Assembly: GCA_025934695.1 (NCBI GenBank)
Contig: JAICWS010000001.1
Location: forward strand, 835,301-899,300
Direction: 5' to 3'
DNA length: 64,000 bases
DNA from: Alphaproteobacteria bacterium
GTDB taxonomy: Bacteria; Pseudomonadota; Alphaproteobacteria; Micavibrionales; UBA2020
Positions 37,691 through 45,561 of the stretch are shown here, piece after piece. The position numbers and the translations under genes are program-made. The notes beneath the pieces were generated by a model. It did no database searches and was not told where the DNA came from. It was given only the letters and a program-made list of their open reading frames with translations. Numbering within the stretch: position 1 is the stretch's first letter; each line of letters opens with the position of its first letter.

Positions 37691-38388
37691 CGCGGCTGCG
37701 CTGGATCGCGGCAGGCGCCGCACTGATGCTCGCCACTCCTGCCCACGCCGGCAGTTCAAAGCCCGTCGACATCGCGGCGCTGCTGCAGCAGGCGCAGCAG
37801 AACAATGCCGCGGCCGAAGTGAAACTCGGCAATCTCTATAACAGCGGCGGCAATGGCCTGGCCCGCGACTATGTGCAGGCCATGCAGTGGTACCAAAAGG
37901 CCGCCGACCAAGGCGACCTCGAGGCCAAATACCAGCTCGCGATGATGTATTTCAACGGCCATGCCGGCAGCAAGGATTTCAACAAGGCCGCCGACCTGCT
38001 GCAGGATCCGGCCAACGGCGGCATGGCGGCCGCGCAATACCGCCTCGGCGATATGGCAGCCCACGGCGAGGGCGTGCGCTTCCAGGATTTCAAGACCGCC
38101 GCCGACTGGCTAACGCGCGCTGCAAACCAGAACAATGCGGAAGCGCAGATGGAGCTGGGTGATCTCTACTTCAACGGCTCGGGCGTCGCGCAAGGCTATG
38201 AAGAAGCCTATTTCTGGTACCTTCTGGCGGGCGGCCACAAGCTCGGCAAGGGCCAGCAGAAGATCGAGACGCAAAAGCTCGCGCGCATCAAGACCGCGCT
38301 GACGCAGGCCCAGATGGACTCGGCCCAAGCCCGCGCCGCGGCTTGGAAACCGGTGATGGAGAAGCCGGCGAAAGATGGGCAGAAATAG
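37687..38388 (+). CDS. Exported Sel1/TPR-like repeat protein
   Basis: 233 aa, with a signal peptide ending near residue 21 (LMLATPAHA). Sel1-like repeats follow: AEVKLGNLYNSGGNGLARDY, LEAKYQLAMMYFNGHAG, AAAQYRLGDMAAHGEGV and AEAQMELGDLYFNGSGVAQG. Such proteins are scaffolds in the periplasm. It is translationally coupled to the preceding exported protein. Confidence 0.85.
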   Translation: MTRLRWIAAGAALMLATPAHAGSSKPVDIAALLQQAQQNNAAAEVKLGNLYNSGGNGLARDYVQAMQWYQKAADQGDLEAKYQLAMMYFNGHAGSKDFNKAADLLQDPANGGMAAAQYRLGDMAAHGEGVRFQDFKTAADWLTRAANQNNAEAQMELGDLYFNGSGVAQGYEEAYFWYLLAGGHKLGKGQQKIETQKLARIKTALTQAQMDSAQARAAAWKPVMEKPAKDGQK

Positions 38389-38441
38389 TCTTTTCTTTCA
38401 ACTGTTTGCATAGCCGATTGTTGCCGCGCAACAAAATTCCA

Positions 38442-38471
38442 TTGACAGATTCAACCCATCCATGATTTTAT
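38442..38471 (+). promoter_or_regulatory. Promoter before the SAM-II-like aptamer
   Basis: TTGACA (38442-38447), 18 bases, TTTTAT (38466-38471), or ATTTTA with a 17-base spacer. Transcription would start near 38478, just before the aptamer. Confidence 0.5.
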
Positions 38472-38478
38472 GGTGACC

Positions 38479-38540
38479 GCTCGTGGAAACGAGCCGCGGG
38501 ATTTGATGTCAGCTTGCTGCCGCGAAACCAACAGCTAAAG
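38479..38540 (+). promoter_or_regulatory. SAM-II-like riboswitch
   Basis: After a hairpin GCTCGT/ACGAGC (38479-38494), the aptamer has stem P1 CGCGG (38495-38499) with CCGCG (38520-38524). The loop contains GATTTG and AGCTTGC, and the 3' tail is AAACCAACAGCTAAAG. GATTTG, GCTTGC, GCC-CG, AAAC-A and GCTAAA in this order match the SAM-II (metA-type) consensus of alphaproteobacteria as I remember it. Downstream, CCGCAG/CTGCGG and CTGCGG/CCGCAG (38543-38571) are mutually exclusive hairpins that could be the switch. The rest of the 5' UTR to 38769 has more stems (38651-38672, 38707-38723, 38737-38754). Confidence 0.65.
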
Positions 38541-38768
38541 CGCCGCAGGTTTCACTGCGGTTACACCGCAGAAGTTAAGGATTTAAACCAGTGGCACTGA
38601 ACATCGCACATATCCTCCCCCTCTCCTCGCAGCGCACGGTCTTCGCTCAGCGAATGTGACTCTGCCTCACATTTTGCGCTTTCAACCGTAATCCGCTCTA
38701 ATCTTCGCGCCTTTAAACAGGCGCCTTCAGACATACGCATCCTTTTCGGGATGCAAGGCAGACATACA

Positions 38769-40199
38769 ATGACCGACGTTCGCAGCGACGACTTTACCCG
38801 TATCAATACCATCGAGGACGTGATCCCGCTCTACAAGGGCAACGGCCTTCCCGAAGACAGGCAGTATATCGGCTTCGAAACCGAAATCTGCGTTTACAAG
38901 AATGTGGAGGGCAAGCCGGTGGCCGCATCTTCACAGGATTGTGCGCAGCTCCTGCAGCGCCTGAAAGACCTCGGCCATGCGCCGCAGCTGGAAATGGCCT
39001 CGGCCGTCGAATATGCCAGCCCCGCTTTCCGCGTGACGGAAGTCCCGCAGCTGGTGAAGGAGATCACGCAGTCCTTTACCGATTACAATGACGCGATCCG
39101 CGCGGCCGGCTTTGTTCCCAACGACGCGGCGCTGCTTCCCTTCGTGACGCTGGAGTCGGCGGAGAGCAACCTGGTCGACCGCGACCGCGCCCGCGGCCTC
39201 GTGAAAGGCATGAAGCTGTTCAAGGAGCCGGAGTTCCTCAAAGTCACGCTACTCTGCACCAGCACGCAGGTGTCCTTAAGCTATAAAGACACTGACGACC
39301 TGCACGACCTGCTGACGACCGGCTATGCCTTGCAGGCGCCGATCTATGCGCTGTTCGGCAACTACCCCGCTTTCATCGAAGGCAAGGCGGAGAAAGTCGA
39401 CGTCAACCCGCGCGCGGCCTTCTACGAAGCTTTCGGCGCGCAGGGCGGCATTCCCGACAGCCTGCTGACGGCTAAAGACGGCGATGACTTCATCCGCAAG
39501 CACGCGCAGCAGGTGTTCGAGACGCCGCTGTTGTTCTATTACGATGAAAAGAAAAACCTCGTCTGGCCCGATCAGCCGGTGACGTTTGAGGAGCTCAAGA
39601 GCATCGGGCTGAATACGCGCTCGAACTACGATCTGGCAGAAAGCTTCATCTACACCGACCTGAAGATCTGCAACATCCGCGACGAAAGCGGCCATCCGAC
39701 CGGCAAGCGCATCGAAGTGCGCGGCTTTGACGCCGGAAAGCTGGGCGTCGAGGGCAGCGTGCCTTTTATCCATGCGACCCTGCGCGACGCGGATACGCGC
39801 CTCGCGGTCAAAGGATTGCTGGCGGAATACGGGCTCTCGCCCGACCAGGACGGCTGGCAGGAGCGCGTCAAGCAGGCGCGACACAATGCGGCCTTCCACG
39901 GCGGCAAGTTCCTCGACGTCGATTTCGGGGTGAAGACCGACGGCAAGCCTGGCAATCTCGGCGATTTCTGCCGCGAGCTGGGTAATATCCTGGAACTGCA
40001 TGCCCAGCGCAATCCCGGCGTCGCGCCGGCGCTGAAAGACGTGACGGATATCTGCCATTCCGGCCTGACCCTGGCCGAGCAGAAATCGCGGGCCACGCCT
40101 GATTACGATTTCGCCAACCGCCAGCTGGCGGCTTCGGCGTCCAACGACAACCAGTCGCAGTTTCTTCCTTCTGCGCGGTTGAAACGGCCCGCCCTCTGA
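38769..40199 (+). CDS. Glutamate-cysteine-ligase-like protein
   Basis: 476 aa, soluble. The opening YIGFETEICVY resembles the metal/ATP-binding strand of the GCS2 carboxylate-amine ligase family. Later LKVTLLCTSTQVSLSY and ARHNAAFHGGKFLDVDFGV fall where that fold has its active-site His and Arg-rich segments. If correct it would join glutamate to cysteine or another amine. The preceding SAM-II-like riboswitch fits sulfur metabolism. The identity is only moderately supported. The ATG at 38769 (MTDVRSDD) is used; 38751 is an alternative inside a hairpin. Confidence 0.55.
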   Translation: MTDVRSDDFTRINTIEDVIPLYKGNGLPEDRQYIGFETEICVYKNVEGKPVAASSQDCAQLLQRLKDLGHAPQLEMASAVEYASPAFRVTEVPQLVKEITQSFTDYNDAIRAAGFVPNDAALLPFVTLESAESNLVDRDRARGLVKGMKLFKEPEFLKVTLLCTSTQVSLSYKDTDDLHDLLTTGYALQAPIYALFGNYPAFIEGKAEKVDVNPRAAFYEAFGAQGGIPDSLLTAKDGDDFIRKHAQQVFETPLLFYYDEKKNLVWPDQPVTFEELKSIGLNTRSNYDLAESFIYTDLKICNIRDESGHPTGKRIEVRGFDAGKLGVEGSVPFIHATLRDADTRLAVKGLLAEYGLSPDQDGWQERVKQARHNAAFHGGKFLDVDFGVKTDGKPGNLGDFCRELGNILELHAQRNPGVAPALKDVTDICHSGLTLAEQKSRATPDYDFANRQLAASASNDNQSQFLPSARLKRPAL

Positions 40200-40227
40200 A
40201 CTTGGGGCGGCTTCACTTACACAGACG

Positions 40228-40266
40228 AAAGGGCGGGACCTTGCACGGCCCCGCCCTTTTTTATTT
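40228..40266 (+). terminator. Terminator after the GCL-like gene
   Basis: AAAGGGCGGG (40228-40237) and CCCGCCCTTT (40250-40259) pair, followed by TTTTATTTT. On the minus strand it also ends in three T, so it may serve the tiny transcript at 40284-40420. Confidence 0.9.
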
Positions 40267-40283
40267 TGAGAAAGCCATGTCCG

Positions 40284-40331
40284 TCAGCGCAGCGTCAGCA
40301 GCGCATATAGATAGAGAATGATAAGGCTCAT
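40284..40331 (-). CDS. Possible tiny hydrophobic peptide (15 aa)
   Basis: MSLIILYLYALLTLR, a single hydrophobic segment. Its ATG overlaps the stop of the 30-aa peptide (ATGA), suggesting coupling. It is much too short for homology; support comes from the promoter at 40436-40463 and the terminator at 40228-40266. Confidence 0.3.
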   Translation of the reverse strand: MSLIILYLYALLTLR

Positions 40332-40420
40332 CGCCCCGCCTTCTGCCGGCGGCAGCGGTTGTCGCTCAGGAATTTCATGCCCCGATGTCCCTTTAACAGC
40401 ATGGCGCAAGGCGCCGGCAT
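40328..40420 (-). CDS. Possible tiny basic peptide (30 aa)
   Basis: It reads MPAPCAMLLKGHRG then MKFLSDNRCRRQKAGR; an internal start at MKFLSD is preceded by AAGGGA nine bases upstream. The basic C-terminus is followed in frame overlap by the 15-aa hydrophobic peptide. The alternative is a small RNA with no translation. Confidence 0.3.
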   Translation of the reverse strand: MPAPCAMLLKGHRGMKFLSDNRCRRQKAGR

Positions 40421-40435
40421 TTTAGGTTTTCATAA

Positions 40436-40463
40436 ATCATAGTTATTTTGTAGGAGTTGTCAA
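40436..40463 (-). promoter_or_regulatory. Promoter of the tiny minus-strand transcript
   Basis: On the minus strand TTGACA (40458-40463), 16 bases, TATGAT (40436-40441). It faces no annotated long gene, only the two tiny frames and a terminator about 200 bases away. The remaining 300 bases to the gene at 40764 show nothing clear. Confidence 0.5.
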
Positions 40464-40763
40464 ATTAAACCGGGAAAATGCTGGTGGGATAATGGGTTGA
40501 TGCATCTATTTCGTCCGCTTCAAATCCCGAATCCACCCCGACGAAAGTCGTGGATTGGAGAGGGAATAAACGAGCGATTCAACTTGCAGACTCCATTACC
40601 AAAAAGATTCGTGCCGCCCGTCGCCTCGCCGTGCTGCCGAAAATCCCTGCAATTCCTTCGCCTTCGCCCCGATTAACCTGATATTAACCGCGAGGCGCGA
40701 TACTGACACCACTTCAACGAAAAACGGAATGAACATATCATCCAACAAAAGGGAGTCCCGACC

Positions 40764-41345
40764 ATGACGACATTCAAAATCCATACGCCCGAAACCGCTC
40801 CGGAAAAATCGCGTCCGATCCTGAAGGACCTGAACGGCAAGCTCGGTCTCGTACCGAACGTATTGGGCGCGCTCGCGGAATCTCCCGCCGCTCTCAAGGG
40901 CTGGATCGACATGAAAGCGGCTTTCGACGCCGGCACGCTCTCGGCGACCGAGCGCAAGATCGTTCACCTGTCGGTCAGCTATCTCAATGACTGCGGCTAT
41001 TGCATGGCGGTCGGCACCACGCTGGGCGAAAAAGAAGGCGTCGCGAAAGACATCATCGCGGACCTGCGCGAAGACCGCAAGCTGAAGGACGCGAAGCTCG
41101 AGCAGCTGCGCCAGTTCACCAAGGCCGTGATGAAGCGCCTCGGCCGCCCCGACCAGACCGACATCGACGCCTTCCTCAAGGCTGGCTATACGAACGCCCA
41201 AGTGCTCGAAGTCATCCTGGGCGTGTCGCTCGGCATCATGGGCAACTACGTGAACCACATCGTGCAAGTGCCGCTCGACAAGGCCTTCGAAGCCAACAAG
41301 TTCGAAGCGCGCCGCAACGACAACCGCAAATCCACCGCGGCTTAA
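40764..41345 (+). CDS. Carboxymuconolactone-decarboxylase (AhpD-like) family protein
   Basis: 193 aa. The helical CMD core includes LGLVPNVLGALAESPAALKGW and NDCGYCMAVGTTLGEKEG. The redox CxxC (C77, C80) is present, but the His that normally follows three residues later is Gly84, so peroxidase chemistry as in AhpD is doubtful. The C-terminal half is a second helical set (GYTNAQVLEVILGVSLGIMG). No peroxiredoxin lies nearby. GGGAG precedes the ATG. Confidence 0.85.
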   Translation: MTTFKIHTPETAPEKSRPILKDLNGKLGLVPNVLGALAESPAALKGWIDMKAAFDAGTLSATERKIVHLSVSYLNDCGYCMAVGTTLGEKEGVAKDIIADLREDRKLKDAKLEQLRQFTKAVMKRLGRPDQTDIDAFLKAGYTNAQVLEVILGVSLGIMGNYVNHIVQVPLDKAFEANKFEARRNDNRKSTAA

Positions 41346-41363
41346 AGCTAAAGATTGATGAAA

Positions 41364-41406
41364 GAAACCGGTCGGGGCAAAAAAACCCCGGCCGGTTTCG
41401 CTTTTT
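41364..41406 (+). terminator. Terminator after the CMD gene
   Basis: GAAACCGGTCGGGG and CCCCGGCCGGTTTC pair around an A-rich loop, followed by GCTTTTTA. Confidence 0.9.
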
Positions 41407-41424
41407 ATGCCGTGGAAATATTAT

Positions 41425-41453
41425 TTGACATAATATTAATGCTTTGATAAAGT
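41425..41453 (+). promoter_or_regulatory. TTGACATAATAT-type promoter
   Basis: TTGACA (41425-41430), 17 bases, TAAAGT (41448-41453). Same extended -35 as the promoter at 45528. Confidence 0.45.
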
Positions 41454-41463
41454 AATGTCTTAA

Positions 41464-41518
41464 AACGCAAGCGCACTCACTACGGCAGTCGGTTTTAATA
41501 GTTTCTCGCCTGTCCGGT
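41464..41518 (+). ncRNA. Conserved structured leader, partial copy
   Basis: The first half of the leader family is recognisable: ACGCAAGCGCA, CACTACGGC, AGTCGGTTTT, GTTTCTCGCC and GTCCGG. The second half (GCAAAAACGGCC ... GGCTGTT) is not. It begins at the predicted transcription start and precedes the gene at 41598. Confidence 0.45.
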
Positions 41519-41597
41519 TTTTCGCTTCGCCAAAACGACAATGACCAAACGACAATGAATGGGTGTGTTCAACCTTTGAACTGGAGGAAGAACGCGC

Positions 41598-42155
41598 ATG
41601 CCTGACGACATTCGATCACCCCGGACCTTCTTCAACAAGCTGATGGGCATCACCGTCATTCCCCTGCCCAACGGCGGCGAACAGCGGACCTATCGCGACG
41701 GCACGAAGAAATGGTTCCTCGACGGAAAGCTGCATCGCGAGGACGGCCCCGCCATCGAACAGCCGAACGGCAGCAAGGAATGGTACAAGAACGGCAAGCG
41801 CCACCGCGACGGCGGACCTGCCGTCGAATGGTTCGACGGATCGAAGGCATGGTATCGAAATGGCGTTCTGCACCGCGATGACGGCGGCCCCGCCTACGAA
41901 AGACCGGATGGCCGCAAGGAATGGCTGCGCAATGGCAAATGGGACCGCGCCGACGGCCCTGCCCTTATCTTCGGCAATGGCAGCGAGGAATGGTATAAGA
42001 ACGGGAAGCTGCACCGCACCGACGGTCCGGCGCAGATCCTCCTCGGCCAAAAGCCGGGATGGTTTATCGAAGGGCGCGAGCTTTCGGAGCGGCAGGTGGC
42101 AGCGATCAAAGCGCGCCTGGCCGCGAAGACGGCAGCGCCGCGTCCAATGGCCTAG
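41598..42155 (+). CDS. Protein with five WYKNGK-LHR-DGPA repeats
   Basis: 185 aa. Residues about 26-150 are five tandem repeats of 23-24 aa with the pattern G-x-K-x-W-Y-x-N-G-K-x-H-R-x-D-G-P-A (for example GSKEWYKNGKRHRDGGPA). Such repeats resemble the beta-hairpin repeats of YwqK/MORN-like proteins and similar repeats in phage proteins. A helical C-terminus follows. There is no signal peptide. Function unknown. GGAGG precedes the ATG, and a partial copy of the conserved leader lies upstream. Confidence 0.7.
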   Translation: MPDDIRSPRTFFNKLMGITVIPLPNGGEQRTYRDGTKKWFLDGKLHREDGPAIEQPNGSKEWYKNGKRHRDGGPAVEWFDGSKAWYRNGVLHRDDGGPAYERPDGRKEWLRNGKWDRADGPALIFGNGSEEWYKNGKLHRTDGPAQILLGQKPGWFIEGRELSERQVAAIKARLAAKTAAPRPMA

Positions 42156-42201
42156 TTCCCATCGATGGAAAGCCAGCCCTTGGCGGACCACACAATTGCA
42201 T

Positions 42202-42231
42202 TTGACATAATTATGTAAAATCTGTTATCCT
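42202..42231 (+). promoter_or_regulatory. TTGACATAATTA-type promoter of cysQ
   Basis: TTGACA (42202-42207), 18 bases, TATCCT (42226-42231). The -35 lies in a palindrome, ACATAATTATGT. Transcription would start near 42238, shortly before cysQ. Confidence 0.5.
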
Positions 42232-42259
42232 GACACACCTTTTGAAGAAGTGGCAGGAC

Positions 42260-43171
42260 ATGACGAACCCTCAGAATTCAGCGGACTGGCAACAGCGCAA
42301 CCGGCTAAAGAACGCCTTCAATGCAGCTCCGACCGACACCGCCAACCTGCTGAAACTGGCCCGGGCGCTGATCCCCCTCGTCCGCCGCGCGGGCGAGATG
42401 GAACTGGAGTTTTACCATCACGGCGTGGCGGTGATGGACAAGGCCGACGGATCGCCGGTCACCCTGGCCGACCAAAAGGCGGAGAAACTGATTTCTCGAT
42501 ATCTGCGCAAGATCGCGCCCGGCATTCCCATCGTTGGGGAGGAAAGCACGGCGGCTGGAGAGATACCCGATATTTCGAAAGGCACTTACTTCTTGGTCGA
42601 TCCGCTCGACGGCACCAAGGAATTCATCAAGCACAATGGCGATTTCACCGTGAACATCGCGCTGATGGTCGACAACAAACCGGTCATGGGCATCATCTGC
42701 GCGCCCCTGTCGGGCAAGATTTATTTCGCGGGCAGCGACGAGGCTTATGAGTTGGGCCTGGACGGAATGGAAAAGCGCCTCTCCATCCGTCCCCTGCCCG
42801 ACACCGGGCTGACCGTGCTCGAAGGCAAACGTCCGGGCGATGCGGAAAAAACCGCGGCTCTGCTCAAAGATAGCAAGGTCGAAGCCACGCTCGACCGTTC
42901 CAGTTCGCTCAAATTCTGCGCAATCGCGGCAGGCGAGGCCGATATCTATCCGCGCCTGGGCGGCACATCGGAATGGGACACCGCCGCCGGCGATGCCATT
43001 CTGCGCGCGGCGGGCGGCCGGGTCGTCACCCTCGACGGCCAGTCCCTGCGCTACGGCAAGGCGGACGAGAAGTTTCACAACCCGGATTTCATCGCGGCGG
43101 GCACGGCGGAAGCGCTTCCCCTGCCCCAACGCGCAGCAGGCCCCGGCCCGGCCGGCAGGAAACCCGCATGA
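42260..43171 (+). CDS. cysQ: 3'(2'),5'-bisphosphate nucleotidase CysQ
   Basis: 303 aa, inositol-monophosphatase fold. The metal-binding motifs are VGEESTAAG and LVDPLDGTKEFI; the C-terminal GGTSEWDTAAGDAILRAAGG supplies the last Asp ligand. It removes the 3'-phosphate of PAP from sulfate assimilation and related reactions. The start is either ATG 42260 or TTG 42242; 42260 is preferred for fit to the promoter. The stop overlaps the next gene by four bases. Confidence 0.93.
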   Translation: MTNPQNSADWQQRNRLKNAFNAAPTDTANLLKLARALIPLVRRAGEMELEFYHHGVAVMDKADGSPVTLADQKAEKLISRYLRKIAPGIPIVGEESTAAGEIPDISKGTYFLVDPLDGTKEFIKHNGDFTVNIALMVDNKPVMGIICAPLSGKIYFAGSDEAYELGLDGMEKRLSIRPLPDTGLTVLEGKRPGDAEKTAALLKDSKVEATLDRSSSLKFCAIAAGEADIYPRLGGTSEWDTAAGDAILRAAGGRVVTLDGQSLRYGKADEKFHNPDFIAAGTAEALPLPQRAAGPGPAGRKPA

Positions 43172-44250
43172 CCGAACTCTGGGAGGAATTCAATAACCTC
43201 AGCCTGCCGGAGTGCGCAGCCCGGCATCCCGCTCTTTTTGCTTACGTGAAAAAGGAAATGGCCGCGCCGGAAAAACAGTTCCTTTTCGTCGGCGACACGC
43301 AGCATTCCAGCGAGGAAAACCATAAATTCCTGTTTAGTCCCGAGCTGGCCGGCCTGTGCAGATACGTCGGCATTCCCCACGTTGCGATCGAAATGCGCCG
43401 TGAAATGCTGCCGCGGAACGACCTCGAGTCCTATTGCCGCCAGTTCAATGCTCTTACCGCGCAGGAAAGACAGGCAGGAGAACAATCGCTTTTGAAAGAT
43501 TTCAAAGCCCATTTGCGGGAGTGGGCTGGAGGTTACGAGCTTAATATTTACAGCGCCCACCTCCGCGACTGGCAGGAAAGCATCGAAAACGTCCGTGCAC
43601 AGGTCAGGAACGGGCTGCGCAGGCCGGCGGACGCGGAAAGGCTGTTTAAACAGTGGGACGAAGAGTACGAGTCCGGTGAGCAGGCTGGCTGGGCCCGGCG
43701 GGTGTTCGGATTTATCCATGCCGGACTGCGCGTCACGCCGGCGGACTCCTGGCAATGGTGGCCGTCTATCGTGCCGACCGACGGCGAAAGATTTTACCTC
43801 GGCGACAGGGAAGTGGCAGACTATATCGGGCAAAAGGCGCAAGGGGAGAAAACCCTCATCACCTACGGCGCGGGCCACATGTGGCACCGGGGCGGATTAT
43901 GCGACAGGCTGGGACGCGAAAAATGCGTGTACATCGACATACATCAGGACCGGGATGCCTATGACCAAATCAAACACTACGGATGTCGTGCTGATGTCAT
44001 GCCGGACCGCGTTTACCTGCTGAAGGAGCGCGCGCTGGAAGCACCTGATCCTGCCCTGTACCAGGCGCCGGAAAACCTCGCGCATAACCAGCTGCAGGAT
44101 TGGGAAGATGAGGTTCTGCAGAAATATGGCGCCGCGGTCGAACCCGCCGCGAAGGAGGCCGCTGTTTCTAAAATCGCGAAGCTGCCGGGGTTCGATCCCA
44201 AATATTTCACTTACACGCCATCCGTCCCGGCGGGATTGCCGGAGATTTGA
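43168..44250 (+). CDS. TraB/ChaN/erythromycin-esterase-like superfamily protein
   Basis: 360 aa, soluble. Three features fit this superfamily of metal-dependent hydrolases and haem binders: an early G-H motif (FVGDTQH, residues 40-46), a Glu on the following strand (VAIEMRRE, E75) and a late GAGHMWH (about 234-240). The match is by motif only and substrate is unknown. Translational coupling to cysQ (ATGA) suggests a related role, perhaps on a phosphorylated or nucleotide compound, which is inference. Confidence 0.5.
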   Translation: MTELWEEFNNLSLPECAARHPALFAYVKKEMAAPEKQFLFVGDTQHSSEENHKFLFSPELAGLCRYVGIPHVAIEMRREMLPRNDLESYCRQFNALTAQERQAGEQSLLKDFKAHLREWAGGYELNIYSAHLRDWQESIENVRAQVRNGLRRPADAERLFKQWDEEYESGEQAGWARRVFGFIHAGLRVTPADSWQWWPSIVPTDGERFYLGDREVADYIGQKAQGEKTLITYGAGHMWHRGGLCDRLGREKCVYIDIHQDRDAYDQIKHYGCRADVMPDRVYLLKERALEAPDPALYQAPENLAHNQLQDWEDEVLQKYGAAVEPAAKEAAVSKIAKLPGFDPKYFTYTPSVPAGLPEI

Positions 44251-44337
44251 GAAAGCCGGCGGGGCTCGGATTTCAGCCAAAGCGGGCTTTCAGTAACTTG
44301 ACGAGATTTTTTATGTCCGGCACGCTAGACTAAGGCC

Positions 44338-44952
44338 ATGGAAGAACATCCACGCAAAAGCCGCAAGAAACTGCTCTGGGGCCGCGTCCTTGCCGGGCTC
44401 GGCGCCGCGGGCATTATCGGCGCTATCGTCACGCAGGTTGGCGCAATGAGCATGCCTTGCGTCGATGTCGGCTGCATCGTCGGCGGAATTTTGAGCATGG
44501 CGGCGGCGGCCGGCGGGCTTTTGTCGCTGATTATCGGCGGCATCGGTTTCTGGCTGCTTCAAACGTCGGGATCCGGCTATGACATCAACTGGAAAAGTCT
44601 GCGGCCCTGGGGGATCCTGCTCGGCGGGACGACGGGCGTTTTGATGCTCTGGCTTTCGCCGTACCTCTTCTACACGACGGTTCCGCTGTGGATCATCCGT
44701 GCCGGCGGATTCATCGGCGCGCCATGTTTGCTCTACATCGCGGTTCGGAGCGGAGGGTCGCCGCTCCGTCGATTGAGTATCTGCCTTTGCAGCGTCGCGC
44801 TGATCTTTCTGCTGATGCAGACGGAAACGCGGGAATGTTCCCGGACTGTACTGCACACCCCGCAATACATGTGCTGGGGCACCGGTATGCGCGGCGAGCG
44901 CGAATGGCACGCCATCGTCAATCCCTACAGCATTCCTTACTACGGCCCCTGA
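44338..44952 (+). CDS. Four-helix membrane protein, unknown
   Basis: 204 aa. A basic N-terminus (EEHPRKSRKKLLWGR) is followed by hydrophobic segments near residues 17-37, 45-78, 95-115 and 145-160. The C-terminus, with several Cys and Trp, is probably on one side of the membrane. No family recognised. TTGACG at about 44305 could be part of a promoter. Confidence 0.55.
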   Translation: MEEHPRKSRKKLLWGRVLAGLGAAGIIGAIVTQVGAMSMPCVDVGCIVGGILSMAAAAGGLLSLIIGGIGFWLLQTSGSGYDINWKSLRPWGILLGGTTGVLMLWLSPYLFYTTVPLWIIRAGGFIGAPCLLYIAVRSGGSPLRRLSICLCSVALIFLLMQTETRECSRTVLHTPQYMCWGTGMRGEREWHAIVNPYSIPYYGP

Positions 44953-45006
44953 CAGCCGGATAATGCTTGAAAGGTTTGAATAAAATCAATTACCAGCTCC
45001 TGGTAT

Positions 45007-45035
45007 TTGACATATCCACACCCGCTTGCTATACC
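45007..45035 (+). promoter_or_regulatory. TTGACATA-type promoter
   Basis: TTGACA (45007-45012), 17 bases, TATACC (45030-45035), before the gene at 45067. The leader is short and lacks the conserved blocks. Confidence 0.55.
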
Positions 45036-45066
45036 TTCCCCGTCGCTTTCATTCATTGAGGATGCT

Positions 45067-45510
45067 ATGGCCGAAGAACAATCGCAGTCCAACCGTCTGG
45101 CCGACCGGACCGCCAATATCGCCGGGATTGTCACGCTGGCCGCGACTTTTATCATCCTCACCATCGGCTTTCCGGCGCTGGGTGCCTGGTACCTGGGCGG
45201 CCTTGCGCTGCATGCGGGCGGCGGCATGATCGGCGCCGGCATCGCCGGTGTGGCGGGCATGGCCGCTGGCCTCGGACCCTTCAAGCTCGTCGATTACTTC
45301 GGCAAAAAGAAAGATCCATCCTATGGCACGCTCGAGGCCATGTGCCTGCCTGCCGCCATCGTCGGCGAAACGGTCAACTGTGTCCTGTCGCCGCAGTACG
45401 GGATGAAACGGCTGAGAGCCGCTTTCTCGCGTTCGGCGAAAAAGGCGACAGCGCCGGAACCGCAGCCGGCGGCCCAAGCGCCCACCCCGGCCGCGCCGAA
45501 AACTCCCTGA
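45067..45510 (+). CDS. Small membrane protein, paralogue A
   Basis: 147 aa. Two hydrophobic segments (about residues 17-37 and 43-65) are followed by a conserved soluble segment with FGKKKDPSYGTLE, then VNCVLSPQYGMKRLRAAF and an Ala/Pro tail. The same plan and the GKKK-YGT-E and LSP-YG-L motifs occur in the protein at 47030, so they are paralogues. Function unknown. The ATG at 45067 is preceded by GAGGA. Confidence 0.65.
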   Translation: MAEEQSQSNRLADRTANIAGIVTLAATFIILTIGFPALGAWYLGGLALHAGGGMIGAGIAGVAGMAAGLGPFKLVDYFGKKKDPSYGTLEAMCLPAAIVGETVNCVLSPQYGMKRLRAAFSRSAKKATAPEPQPAAQAPTPAAPKTP

Positions 45511-45527
45511 GCGACTCCCGGCTTAAG

Positions 45528-45556
45528 TTGACATAATATGAATAAGCCGCTATAAT
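45528..45556 (+). promoter_or_regulatory. Consensus promoter of leader copy 2
   Basis: TTGACA (45528-45533), 17 bases, TATAAT (45551-45556), a perfect sigma70 match, with the extended TTGACATAATAT. Confidence 0.75.
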
Positions 45557-45561
45557 CTGCC

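Noticed and set aside
38591-38659. 22-codon frame from GTG after AAGGA in the riboswitch leader
   Set aside because: Could be a leader peptide, but nothing beyond spacing supports it; mentioned only within the riboswitch finding.
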